Assembly (NCBI GenBank): GCA_022453515.1
Contig: JAJNNY010000008.1
Location: forward strand, 1 to 64,000
Origin: Astrocystis sublimbata
Taxonomy: Eukaryota > Ascomycota > Sordariomycetes > Xylariales > Xylariaceae
Reading direction: 5' to 3'
Length of the DNA stretch: 64,000 nucleotides
Shown: positions 9,114 to 20,212 of the stretch, piece after piece
How the letters are laid out: each line of letters opens with the position of its first letter
How positions within the stretch are numbered: the stretch's first letter is position 1
Notes under the pieces: generated by a model
Database searches by the model: none
The model's input: only the letters and a program-made list of their open reading frames with translations
Told to the model about the DNA's origin: nothing
Position numbers and translations under genes: made by a program

Positions 9114-11143
9114 TAATATTATTATAAGGAAAGAGTGAGTTAGACTTGCTAATCTAAAGACCTGGGATTGCGAATTACATGCTACTGACTGTTTGGAAAT
9201 ACGTCATGCTCAATCGTGTTTTAAACAGTATTATATAACTATATAGTTGAATATAATTCTCGGCCAACTATAATGTGCTAGACTTCCCAACAGCTGCTCT
9301 GGGGAAAGCTGGCTGAAAACTCGTGTTTTTATAACCCTCAATTCAGGACTTTGGACGCTAGGAGGCACGAACCTTCTTTCACTTTCAAGTTCACGCTCTT
9401 CACAACGTATAGATTCCTCTATGGAGGCTTCTTCCTCCGGTATATAAGGGTTGACACTTTTATATCCCAACGTTCTTGCACTTATGCTGTCACCGAAGGC
9501 GTCACCAGCAGTACCACCTTAGTCTGCCTGAGCCCATGACGCCCCCGCCAGCGGGCCTTTCGCCAACCTTCGACAACAGCGAGCGAAGGTATTCTCAACC
9601 CCATTAGATAGAATGAGAAATGAGACATTCTACCCTATCGTCTACCATAGTATTTACAGCAGCTGACCCTAACACGCCTAAATCCTACCATCTACATGCG
9701 TGTCACATCCATCTCACACGTGTATAGCTTCTTCAAGAATAGCAGTATTGTCCAGCGTGGCCACCTGACACCCACAGAGCTTTGCTTGGACACATGTCAC
9801 GGAAAAACGTCATCCTAGGGATAGATGTATTCTCAAGATTGACGCGACCCCGAGTCGATGTCGGAGGATTTTAATCTGCCCGTGTCCACTCTGAAACTGG
9901 ATAGAATGCCAGCTTACCTTAAGTACCTAAGCAAGGACATAGCAGTGTAGCACCAACAATATAACGCCTTGCGAGTTACCTGGTAGTATCCTCGACGTGT
10001 GGAGTTAGGGCTTGTATAGCTGCAATAGTACTCCGGTACTTCAATAAAAACCGCTTCCTTTGCAATAATAATAGGGTTTTATGAAGGTTAAAAACTTACC
10101 TTATAACTTTTTTTTTACAATATACTCTAAAGTATATTGTAAAAAAAAAGTTATAAGGTAAGTTTTTAACCTTCATAAAACCCTATTATTATTGCAAAGG
10201 AAGCGGTTTTTATTGAAGTACCGGAGTACTATTGCAGCTATACAAGCCCTAACTCCACACGTCGAGGATACTACCAGGTAACTCGCAAGGCGTTATATTG
10301 TTGGTGCTACACTGCTATGTCCTTGCTTAGGTACTTAAGGTAAGCTGGCATTCTATCCAGTTTCAGAGTGGACACGGGCAGATTAAAATCCTCCGACATC
10401 GACTCGGGGTCGCGTCAATCTTGAGAATACATCTATCCCTAGGATGACGTTTTTCCGTGACATGTGTCCAAGCAAAGCTCTGTGGGTGTCAGGTGGCCAC
10501 GCTGGACAATACTGCTATTCTTGAAGAAGCTATACACGTGTGAGATGGATGTGACACGCATGTAGATGGTAGGATTTAGGCGTGTTAGGGTCAGCTGCTG
10601 TAAATACTATGGTAGACGATAGGGTAGAATGTCTCATTTCTCATTCTATCTAATGGGGTTGAGAATACCTTCGCTCGCTGTTGTCGAAGGTTGGCGAAAG
10701 GCCCGCTGGCGGGGGCGTCATGGGCTCAGGCAGACTAAGGTGGTACTGCTGGTGACGCCTTCGGTGACAGCATAAGTGCAAGAACGTTGGGATATAAAAG
10801 TGTCAACCCTTATATACCGGAGGAAGAAGCCTCCATAGAGGAATCTATACGTTGTGAAGAGCGTGAACTTGAAAGTGAAAGAAGGTTCGTGCCTCCTAGC
10901 GTCCAAAGTCCTGAATTGAGGGTTATAAAAACACGAGTTTTCAGCCAGCTTTCCCCAGAGCAGCTGTTGGGAAGTCTAGCACATTATAGTTGGCCGAGAA
11001 TTATATTCAACTATATAGTTATATAATACTGTTTAAAACACGATTGAGCATGACGTATTTCCAAACAGTCAGTAGCATGTAATTCGCAATCCCAGGTCTT
11101 TAGATTAGCAAGTCTAACTCACTCTTTCCTTATAATAATATTA
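9114..11143. other. Central spacer of the palindrome between the two HNH-like genes
   Basis: About 1 kb on each side of the symmetry point at 10128. No recognised gene. A mirrored 79-codon frame (9231-9470 minus, 10787-11026 plus) is rich in Glu/Ser/Arg but has no supporting context. Near 9607-9641 a local imperfect hairpin pairs gatagaatg with cattctaccctatc; it recurs in mirror form near 10616-10650. Confidence 0.5.
10117..10140. repeat. Palindrome centre: short inverted repeat with 4-nt spacer
   Basis: The arms acaatatact (10117-10126) and agtatattgt (10131-10140) are perfect reverse complements around the spacer ctaa. They are flanked outward by nine T (10108-10116) and nine A (10141-10149), and the long arms continue from there without a break. 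A short inverted repeat at the symmetry point fits fold-back priming or intrastrand annealing at a broken end. It also fits a chimeric template-switched read. Confidence 0.95.
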
Positions 11144-12679
11144 TTAATCTTCTCCTGAGTTTTCTTCCGAGTCTTCCTCCGAGGTCTTATCCCAGTCCTC
11201 GTCGAACTTTTCCTGAGGGGGGTCCTCTGTATTTTTCACGTCCACGTCCATGTTATCATCCTCGTCCCAGCGGTCGTCTTCCCAGTAGTCCTCCACGTCT
11301 TCGCCCATGTACTGGGTTCCATTTTCATTCTCACCATGCCGGTAATACCCGGCGATTCTCGCCACATGGCTAGCCACCAGCACTGGCACGGCCATATTCA
11401 ATACGTCGTCCTGGTTCGTATCACGTGGCATTGCTCCCTGCAGCAGGAATGCCGCCCCCTGTCCCATCTCCTCCACCAAACCCAGTACAAAGTCCTTTCT
11501 CACGTAAGCACCACTTATCCCCCACATGCCCTCGGCGGATTGTAATAGCTTTTGAGGGGACGATACTCGCCAGAAACACTTCAGTACAGCGCACGCGAAC
11601 CAGAGCCATAGGAAGCAGGCGCGTGGCCGGAGGTCCCCGGGAAAGACCAGTCGGCAGTGGTCCAGGTCTTTTCCGAGGCGGTGGGGTTCTGAAAAGCCCA
11701 CGAACCAACTGTTCAAGTTCGGATGATCGGGGTCCAAGACGCGAAACTTGTAGTTCTCTTGTGGGCGGGACGTCGCGCTGCTAGCACCCTGTGATGAGAG
11801 GTCTAGGTCCGGGACAATGACAATGGCCCCGTGAGCCATGGCTATCTCTATATCCCAAGGCAGGAGGAGTCGGTTCCGCACCGATCCCAGCTCATGCCGA
11901 TATTCGTCCCCGAATATCTCCGTCATCATCGTCTGGCCCCACAACATGGGGAAAATGCTCACCCATCTCAGTGCGGATTTCAAGATCCAGCGACCGTGGG
12001 CGATGCTCCAGACTGCGCCATTTTCGCGACGGTCGTGCGGGTTGGCAAGGTCGTACGCGCGGCAAATATCTTCCTTGATTTCAAGCTGGTCGAGGTGCTG
12101 TACCACTCTGTTAAGCCCAGGTATTTGCAGCCCTACGCGGCTGTAGGTGAACATGTTGGTGCGGACACGATGCATACGAGTCCCAGCTCAAGTGTTTCGC
12201 CCTGTTCCCTTGTTCTAGGAACATCCGTTGCAGCCTCTTGTGGGCTTCTATAGCCTGTTGGTACTTGATCGTGAGGTTGCGACGGTTGAAAATGTTTAGG
12301 GTGCATGTGTCATCTACTTTGATAAAGCTCCCGAGTGTATTACCTCCTTCGACACAATCCCGCCTAACAAGCTCGAGGTCGCACGACAGGGCTCGGCTGC
12401 GTAGCTCTAAAATAAAGGGTTAGGAAGGGTACTGCTACCTGATAATATATTGATATGACTAGAGTAAAAACGAAGAAGAAGACGAAGAGGACGAAGGAAT
12501 ATAGAAAATAAAGGAAGGGAAGAAGATAAGGGGGGAAATAAAGAAATATTACCATATATAAGTACGACTTTCTCCCAATACTTTTCGTGGAAGTCGTTTG
12601 TGACCAATTCCACCTGTTTCGTGACACGAAACATCGCGTAGATTAAGTCCATGCCGAGACTAATTAGACGATGAGACAT
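11144..12679 (-). CDS. Uncharacterised fungal protein, tentative HNH-like, acidic tail (right copy)
   Basis: Mirror of 7578-9113 with the same translation. Exons on the minus strand are 12553-12679, 12178-12406 and 11144-12107, giving 439 aa. The assignment to the HNH_2 group is tentative and rests on motif spacing in the third exon. The acidic C-terminal tail is certain. The two copies are transcribed towards each other across the palindrome centre, about 2 kb apart. Confidence 0.5.
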
Positions 12680-13841
12680 TATAAATGTAGTAAATTAGCT
12701 GTGTGATGTTTTAGTACTTGTTTAAGGATTGGTCAGTGGTTGTGAGTCGGCAGCGTGGTAAATATAATCTCGTTGTCAGGGAATAGATATGAGTAGGTAT
12801 GGACTCGAGAGGGGTAAGTTAAACGGAAGGAATTAAGTCAGGGGTCCACGTATTTATATAATTAACGCGAAGTAATTAGAATTTCGACTTAAGTATGTTT
12901 GAAGTTTGAATATAAGGCTGCCTGTACTTCCTGCGTGTTCAGCGAATCACTCGTTTTTGTTCGAATCGGACAATAGGGTTTTATCTGCCGCTTGTCGCAA
13001 CTCTAAATTCAATCCTGGGTCCTCGCAATTACAGCCCCTTTTGTTGCATTACTATCTGAGTATATGTATAGGGGTAAAAATTGGAAAAAGCTAACTATTC
13101 GCTTCTTTCAAGCTGCTGAGCATTGTTGAATATAATGGAATGTCGCGAGTAAAGAGACAACGGCCAAAGATACGAATTCGATGCTGCATCACTATTATAT
13201 TCAGAGGGGAAATCTACCAAGAGGCGCTTGGGTTTTATGTAATTAATCACCAAACCGGACTTTTTAGTAAGAACAGTGAGGAGGCCATATACACACTTTG
13301 ATGATTGATGATATAAACTGGTTATAGTGGATATTCTCCTAAGTTCAGCACTATAATATTTGAAGTCTATCTCGTACTACCCGATTATAAAACTCAAGTT
13401 TAAATTTTTAAAATAGAATTAGTTATATAACTATGGATAAACCAAAACGACTTGATAACAACCGTTTAAGCCGTAGTAGATTCCTGATTTGAATTATGGC
13501 GCTTTACTTGTTACGGAAGGGTGAGTTTTAGTAAGCCTGAAATAGCTGATTACCTCTTGGTACCTTGCCAGACCCGCCCCAGTACGACATTACCTCAAGC
13601 TTAATCTATAAGACAGTCGCCGCCCCCAATCGAGGAGCGAAGGGCTTGCATCGGAGACATTCGAGTATTAAAGTTCTGTGTGGTTCTAAAAGGGCGGGCC
13701 ATCAATTGCCTATATAGATACTAAGTACCTATCTACTGCATCTGCTACCCACATGGGTCCGCGCTCTTGTCCTCTTCTTCTAGTATCCCTTCATATACCG
13801 CGGGTCATCCAAGGATCTGCCTCCTTTGTTAACAGTTAATT
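12680..13841. other. AT-rich intergenic region between divergent genes (right arm)
   Basis: Mirror of 6416-7577. No gene is seen. It should carry the promoters of the HNH-like gene (minus) and the dioxygenase (plus). Confidence 0.5.
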
Positions 13842-14831
13842 ATGTACCAAGCGCGAGAACAGCTCCATGTTCGACGAGTCCACGTATCTCAGGATGAGCT
13901 AAGAAGTGGACAATTGAGTCCTCACTTACAGGATAGCCTAACCGAATTCCACAAGAATGGAATGGTTATCCTAGAAGACGCTGTGCCACTGCTGGCGCTC
14001 GATCATGTTCGCGAACGCATGCTAGAGGATATCCTCAAAGTTTTAGCATTGCCATCCGTTCATTACAATCACGGGGTTGGATCGGGAAATATCTCACAGA
14101 CCCCACCCCTTCTCGCCGACTACCTCCACGAAGAGGTCTGGGCAAACCGCATAGCCGTCTCCATGATGTCGTATATCGTCGGGCCACGGCCACAGTTATG
14201 TTTCGCGACAGCCAACACGGCACTCCCTGGGGGCCAGTCCCGACAGGCTGTACATAGCGATTACTACTGCAGGCACCTGGATTTCCCGGTCTTTCTGGAA
14301 GTAAACATCTTCCTTGACGACACTTCTCTACATAATGGCAGTACTGAAGTTTGGTTGGGTACCCATAACGGATACAATAAGAAAGATCATCTGTTTGCCG
14401 ACATGGGGTGGATCAAGCGCGAGGTCTTCGTGGAAAGAGCCAGGAATTGCCTTCCGGTCCAGCTGACGATTCCGAAGGGCTCCATCGTAGTCAGAGATAT
14501 CCGAATGTGGCATGCCGGCATGCCAAACTACTCGGAAACCCCGCGGATCATGCTGGGATTCATCTACGCGCCTACCTGGTTCAAATCGGGCATGAGGATG
14601 AAGTTCCCGCTCGAGGCGCGTTCACGCGTGGAATCGTGGGATCATATTGAGTGCGCCAACATAGCTGAATTCGTTGATGATGATTTCAACTACCTGGATT
14701 ATAGGCAGCAATTGAACCTGGCACATGGGCAGTCTGGTGGTGGAGAGGAGGAGTACGCTCCTAAGCACGGGCGCATCGCTGCTGAACCCGAACACTACTG
14801 GTCTGCGGTGTGTGATGTCAAGGGTAGTTGA
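13842..14831 (+). CDS. PhyH-type Fe(II)/2-oxoglutarate dioxygenase (right copy)
   Basis: 329 aa, identical in translation to the gene at 5426-6415. The HxD motif (VHSDYY), the distal His (MWHAGMPN) and the following Arg are intact, so the enzyme should be active. It converges on the TIR-like gene at 15118-18019 with a 286-base gap. If the palindrome is real, the organism carries two identical doses of this enzyme. Confidence 0.85.
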   Translation: MYQAREQLHVRRVHVSQDELRSGQLSPHLQDSLTEFHKNGMVILEDAVPLLALDHVRERMLEDILKVLALPSVHYNHGVGSGNISQTPPLLADYLHEEVWANRIAVSMMSYIVGPRPQLCFATANTALPGGQSRQAVHSDYYCRHLDFPVFLEVNIFLDDTSLHNGSTEVWLGTHNGYNKKDHLFADMGWIKREVFVERARNCLPVQLTIPKGSIVVRDIRMWHAGMPNYSETPRIMLGFIYAPTWFKSGMRMKFPLEARSRVESWDHIECANIAEFVDDDFNYLDYRQQLNLAHGQSGGGEEEYAPKHGRIAAEPEHYWSAVCDVKGS

Positions 14832-15117
14832 TAGGAGCCGGAGGTTTTGAATTGTTTCTTCAGACATGGAATAGGAAATTGAGGCATCATGAAGTTAAGC
14901 CTATATGCACTATCCGTCTACTAAGTCCCGAGTCGGGCGGCCGGGCTCTCGATTACCATCGTCAAGGTCATGTCTATAACCGACGAATAGTCTAATATGA
15001 TTGAAGCCTACCACACTCCGTTGCGTCTTATTGCTTTCTGCAATCAATCGTTCTAGAACGGATAAAAAAAGCCGAGGGTGAATTTAGGCCTTTGTAGTGA
15101 GTGGCTGCATCAAGTAC

Positions 15118-18019
15118 CTAGCTAATGAGTTTGGTCTGTCGCTCCAGGAACATCAACTTTGGCCTATCAGCTTCTAACGTGACTTTCTTCATGCTAAGGT
15201 CGATAGGCGTCTCCAACGAAGTTGGCCCGGGGCGCAGATTCTCGGTCTTCGTAGTAGGGTCTATGGTGTGTTGATACCAAAGGTGCCGACCGTAGGCCTG
15301 TTTTAGTGTCCGCATCATGAGGACCTCGACGCAGCACCATGCTCGCTCGTAATATGCATCGTCAACGAGGCTGATCATTGCATCGCATTGTGCGAGGTTC
15401 ATCAATAACGCCGCAATACCTCGGGTCTGCTGCTCGTGATCTGCCTGATCTATGCAAGCAAAGTCCTGGCAGTATTCGCAAATATCAGTACGGCATCGGC
15501 GCAGCGGCTCTCTTGGGGCGTGTGCTAGGACTATCACTTACCAGCCATATCCCCAGATCTTGCAGAGAAATTTCAGGATGAAGACCTAAGTACAGATCCA
15601 ATGCGCGTATCATGCGCTTGTACTGAGTGCCTTCGTGGTCATCTGGGGAATCGTGGACAATAGTTGACCTTGAATCTTTAAGAAGCCATCTGTAAGATAT
15701 GAATACCATGCTCAGTGGCTTGCTACTGTACGTTTCCTTCAGGTTCATCGGTTGCGTGATTCCATCGGTCGACCTTGGCAGCTTGCCACTTTGCAAGAAA
15801 TCGGTGTAACGGACGTATCTCAGCTGGTCAAACATATCTGATTGCTCTTTGTTTCGATCCAGAGCAAGGGCGTAAGTGGTGCGTAGCTTCTTGATCATAT
15901 TCGCAGTGTTGGCGCCTAGGAGCACCGGCCGAAGCTGGTCCTGAAAGAGGTCACGATAGCCTCTTCGAAGGACCGCCTCATACTTTTGGCGATTGAGTTT
16001 TTCAATTGCCTGCCGCATATACTTGTCGCGCAATGCTTCCTCTATTATCGTCTGCGTCTCAACATCACCACTATAGACAGCGCATTCCAACGCAGAATAG
16101 CCATGCGCATCTCTCATTTCCCGATCTGCTCCGGCCTTGACCATCGTGCGGATGTATTCACGGTGCTCATTTGAAGGCTCTTTTGCCATGGAAACGATAG
16201 GTGAGCACATATCGGGAATATTGAATTGTGAAACCGCCTCCTCTGGGCGACCGGCGGCGAGTAGAGCTAGCCCATAGAACCCTCTTGCCAACCCAATCTT
16301 AGATGGGTCTCGTGTTGTCGACTGGACTTGCAAGGATTCAAAAGCGATACTTACCGCCTGTTCGAAGTCTCCTAGCTGTTGATAACAGAGACAGAGTCGC
16401 CCAAGTCCAATGGCTTCCCGTTGTGCAGCCCACTCGATCTGCTCTGCCTGTGCGGTGATGTCGCGCATTTGCTCTCTGGCGAATGCTTTTAGCTTCCGGG
16501 CCCTATCGACCCGTTCCGTGAGCTGCTCTATGGCAATTGTAATGAGTGATGGGTCAAGTGTAAGCGATAGCTGGTAGTTTATCATTCCCAATGTGCCTAT
16601 GGCGCGGCACATATCTCGATCCAATCCAAGTGATTGTGCAGTATTGTACTCGTCCTCGCCAGCTCTCCTCGAATCATCGAGCTGGTCCATATGTCGGTAT
16701 ACGACTGCTAATTCACCGGAAATTTGTACGCGAAGACGAGTTGGCGGCATGTCGTGGCGGGCTTCCTCTAAAGTCTTGGCCGCGAGTTCGTTCCGCCCGA
16801 ACATCCTGTACATGTGTCCTAGCTCAGCCATGGTTTTATGCTTGTAATGCTGAGCATTCGGCAAATGTGAGCATGTTTCGCAGAAATGTATAGCTCTCTG
16901 AAACACCTGTACTGCCTCTTCCCACTCGGCTTTCAACGTGTGTTCCATGCCGCGTCCAAAGAGCGTCGCCCATCCGCGGACCGAGTTGACTGCGTGGGCG
17001 AGATCCCCCGCAGTCGAACCCGCATGCTCCCGTTTCGCCGAGTATGTATTTCCGTCCCGTGGACCTAAGACTGCTGCTTCTCGATTGAATCCCTGCATAC
17101 TGTCGAAGAAAACGAGAGTCGCGTGGAAAGTGCCAGGGGTAACCTCAGACCGATGAAAGACAGAGGACGGAATGGAGTAGGTCATACCAGCTGAGTGTGT
17201 TTCCGACGAAGTCTCAACTACTTTGACTAGCCTCCCAGTGTTGACAAGGCTGGAGGTTTTCGGTTTCGTTTGATAAGTCTTCGTGCTTTCTTCCGACTCG
17301 CCGCCGCTCCAAAAGACGTCATACTCGGCGTGCGTAGCGGTGTCGGGTCCGGCAGGATGCACCTTATAGGTCAAGTCTCGTCCTTTACCAGCAAGTATCC
17401 AGCTCTGTAGGAAAGGTTGGTGTGCATGTATTCCCAAGTCAAGGGTTCCCCGCAAAGTATTGGGCTCCCAGACGTGGAGCCGGAAAAGCTCCCCGATGTC
17501 GTTTTCATGTGGTATACTCGACAAGGGGACGGAAAGAAAACCTTGAGAGCTGCGCGAGACCGAGAACGGTATCGAGGAGCTTGTTAAAGCTTGATGTATA
17601 ACAGACCATGCCAAGTCCATATCTGCGGCAGACGTATTCACGTTCCTGCGGCTGCACTCGCATAGGAATGCTACAACAATCGCAAGGCACCCGCGCTTCT
17701 GCTGGCTCTCACCGAGAACACTCGATGATAGTCTTGCCTGCCAGTCGCGGAACGAAAGATTCAGAGTACCCTCATTATTTTCGTCTACATGGGGACCGAG
17801 GCAGACTCGAAAAGCCTGCTCAATGTCCTGATATTCGCCCGTAGGTGCTTTCGTCGCTCTGATGACACCATCCAGAGCACTCAAAAGTGCAGAAAATGAT
17901 ATGCCGAGCTCTGCTTTTTCGGCCTCGAGTTCTCCATCGGTTTTAGACGAGGGCGTGGCTACTCCCGGGCCAATATCGCTCCATGTAGAAGAAGCTGATA
18001 AAGCCGGAGCTTCGCTCAT
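15118..18019 (-). CDS. TPR/ankyrin protein with C-terminal TIR-like domain (right copy)
   Basis: Mirror of 2238-5139. Minus-strand exons are 15542-18019 and 15118-15465, with the intron at 15466-15541; about 941 aa. TPR-like helices occupy the middle, an ankyrin-like unit follows, and the C-terminal segment carries FISYRW, CIDQ and AWCCVE. It lies 2.2 kb from the HET-domain gene at 20213-22120. That neighbourhood is what one expects of fungal incompatibility or innate-immunity loci, although function here is not shown. The domain could also be a divergent HET-like fold rather than a true TIR. Confidence 0.7.
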
Positions 18020-18989
18020 CTCTAAAATCGACTAACACGGGCGTCTTTCAACAAGTGAGACGACAACTTTCTGTGTGTCAGTTTGTTGTTATACCGCCCA
18101 ATAAAAGCTAGAATTCTAGGGATTTCGTAACCTTGAACAACACCCGTAACTGAATACGATGTCGATGGAAACGCTCTAATGGTGAGCTATTCTTTACATA
18201 AGACTGCCTTCCTCGTCTTCTCCCTAGACACGCGCGTATGGGAATAAACCTGAAGCATTCGCATTTCCTGATTCTCAGGCATAAAACCGCAAATTCAAAA
18301 GTACCTAGCGGCATAAAGGAGCTCTACCCCGCACCAAGGTCAGAGTGGAGGAAGATGGAGAAACACAGATCCCGGAAGAAATCCACAATATTTGTTAACC
18401 TGAAAAGTACGGAAATGCTTGTCGAGCTCGTTTACGAGTAGTCGCCCCACGCCAAGGCTTTTCCACCAGGGCCCCGGAGTCGCTTCACATGAGGGTTTTC
18501 AAATAAGTCGATAGGAGTGGACACAAGACTGGTTCAGATAAGCAAGGTTCGGAGAGGGGTAATGGCATATTTCAATAACAAGTTCGCGTCCGAAGCAAAA
18601 TTTTCGCCGTGTCCGATGAACGTCCAGAGCCTCACTTTGGAGAGTCAAGACTTTGCTACCTCTCCGCGCCATATGATACGTCCATGACACCCGCTGGTTG
18701 CCACTTTGGGTCCTGGAAGAGCCTCACAGCCCGAGCGGCCTCGGCCTTGGAAATCGAGGGAGACTGTACTTTCAGGTGAAGGAACCAACTTTGGGGTTCT
18801 GACTTTGGCAGCCAGAAGGCAATCCGACCAGTTTTTGAGCGCATTCATTGATCGTCGGCGGAGAGGAATAACGTTATGATAGGCGATCGCGTGAGGAATG
18901 GCTTGAGCCTACTCAATAGGATGTAGCACTCGCACTTTAGCTCGTCTTAGTACATATTCTCGTAACGGACCAACAGTGGCACCGAATGA
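18020..18989. other. Intergenic, no convincing gene (right arm)
   Basis: Mirror of 1267-2237 with one base fewer (a single C instead of two near 18058). Short frames at 18499-18690 and 18645-18848 overlap in conflicting frames and resemble no known family. Confidence 0.5.
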
Positions 18990-19874
18990 TTATAAAGACT
19001 CACAAATGGCCCCGCGATTCCCTTCGTCCCACGTATCCATTAGACACATATCTTCGATCCCGATACTGAAGTCATGAACGTTGGCGTTCTCTCGAAGATG
19101 AGCAGGGTTGCCCGCTTTGACAACAGGGGTCCAGCCTTTCTGAATGCTGTATCGAATGAGCATCTGGGCCGTTGACTTGCCATACTTGGTCGCGAGAGCA
19201 TGTAAGCCGGGATCAGATGAGCGTCGATTTCGAACTAGTGCGCAAGCAGCCTGTACTTCGATACCTTGGGACCGACAGAATTGGACCACGTTGCGCTGTT
19301 GGCACCACGGGTGAAGCTATAGTGGGCATTGATTGTTAGTAGATAAAATCCACAACGTGAAGGGAGATGTCGAGGATGTGCTTGCCTCTATCTGATTGAC
19401 CTTTGGGGGCCAAAACCTGGCATATGCCCTCAACTCTATCAGGTGTTTTTCCCCGTAATTACTCACTCCAATGCTCTTGGCAAATCCTTCGTCGACCAGT
19501 CGCTCTAGAGCCTGCCACGTCGCACGTCTCGCTTCGTCATCGGTTCCGGGAGCGTGCACGAGGAAGAGATCAACAGAAGATACACCCAACCGCCGAATGG
19601 AGGCGAGTGCGGATTCGTATGCTCGATCCGTATCGCTGGGGTTGCTGCAAAAGCCATCTGAGATCTTGGTGCTAACATTTATCTCCCCGCGAGGAATATC
19701 AGATTGTCGCAAGGCTTCCCCGATGTTCTCTTCATTTCCGTAAGCTTGCGCTGTGTCGATACTGCGGTATCCAGCGGCTAAGCTGGCCAGTATAGCATCG
19801 ACGCAATCCTTCCCGTGGAGCTTGTCTGTCCCGACAGCAATGGATATGCCAATTGTATCAGATGTCGATGGCAT
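18990..19874 (-). CDS. Aldo/keto reductase (right, intact copy)
   Basis: Exons 19386-19874 and 18990-19316 are joined across a 69-bp intron with a GC donor (gcaagc), a tactaac-type branch point and an AG acceptor. The product is 271 aa. The AKR tetrad is visible as Asp and Tyr in DTAQAYGNE, Lys in VSTKI and His in FLVHAPG. The splice yields NQIE-LHPWCQQRN, the normal AKR strand/loop sequence, and the end GNRGAICESL aligns with the usual AKR C-terminal region. It would reduce a carbonyl using NAD(P)H. The length is slightly below the 280-330 aa usual for the family, so a few C-terminal residues may be missing. Confidence 0.85.
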
Positions 19875-20212
19875 TTGGGGCGGCCTAGTAGTGAGCCCTG
19901 TCTTTTGATTAGCTGATGTATTGGATACTGGCGGAAATTAGGTACCTAGGTAAGTATGAAGAATGAATGTGGGAGTCATTGGTGTAATTAGTTCTATGGA
20001 TACTGCGTACACGAATGATTGCACGTTCGCTATTACTAATCTACACCCCCCCACTGCACTTCGCACGCGCATTGTTTGGCAAGGCCACACGCAACGTTGG
20101 TATAACACCTTCGTAACCCCTATGCGTAGCCTCGACTAATACTTACTCTTGGCTTCTCAGTTGGCATTTGATACAGCTAGGATTGCGAGGACGGAGGTTC
20201 TGGAGTAGGAAA
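19875..20212. other. Intergenic, reductase to HET gene
   Basis: Mirror of 46-381, with seven rather than six bases in the C/G run near 20045. No gene is seen. It lies between the reductase start and the HET-gene stop on the same strand. Confidence 0.6.

Larger units (their letters stand above)
1..10126. repeat. Left arm of a ~20 kb palindrome
   Basis: This stretch is the reverse complement of 10131-20257. Every gene here recurs in opposite orientation at about 20257-x with identical translation, except the aldo/keto reductase. The pairing sum is 20258 at base 1, 20256 at 382, 20257 at 968, 20256 at 1408-2148 and 20257 from 2238 to the centre. This traces five single-base indels near 205, 375, 946, 1248 and 2200. 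The arm is already inside a gene copy at base 1, so its true outer end lies outside the window. Confidence 0.97.

Noticed and set aside
9231..9470. 79-codon mirrored frame near the palindrome centre as a real gene
   Set aside because: Present in both arms only because the arms are copies; no similarity or regulatory context supports it.
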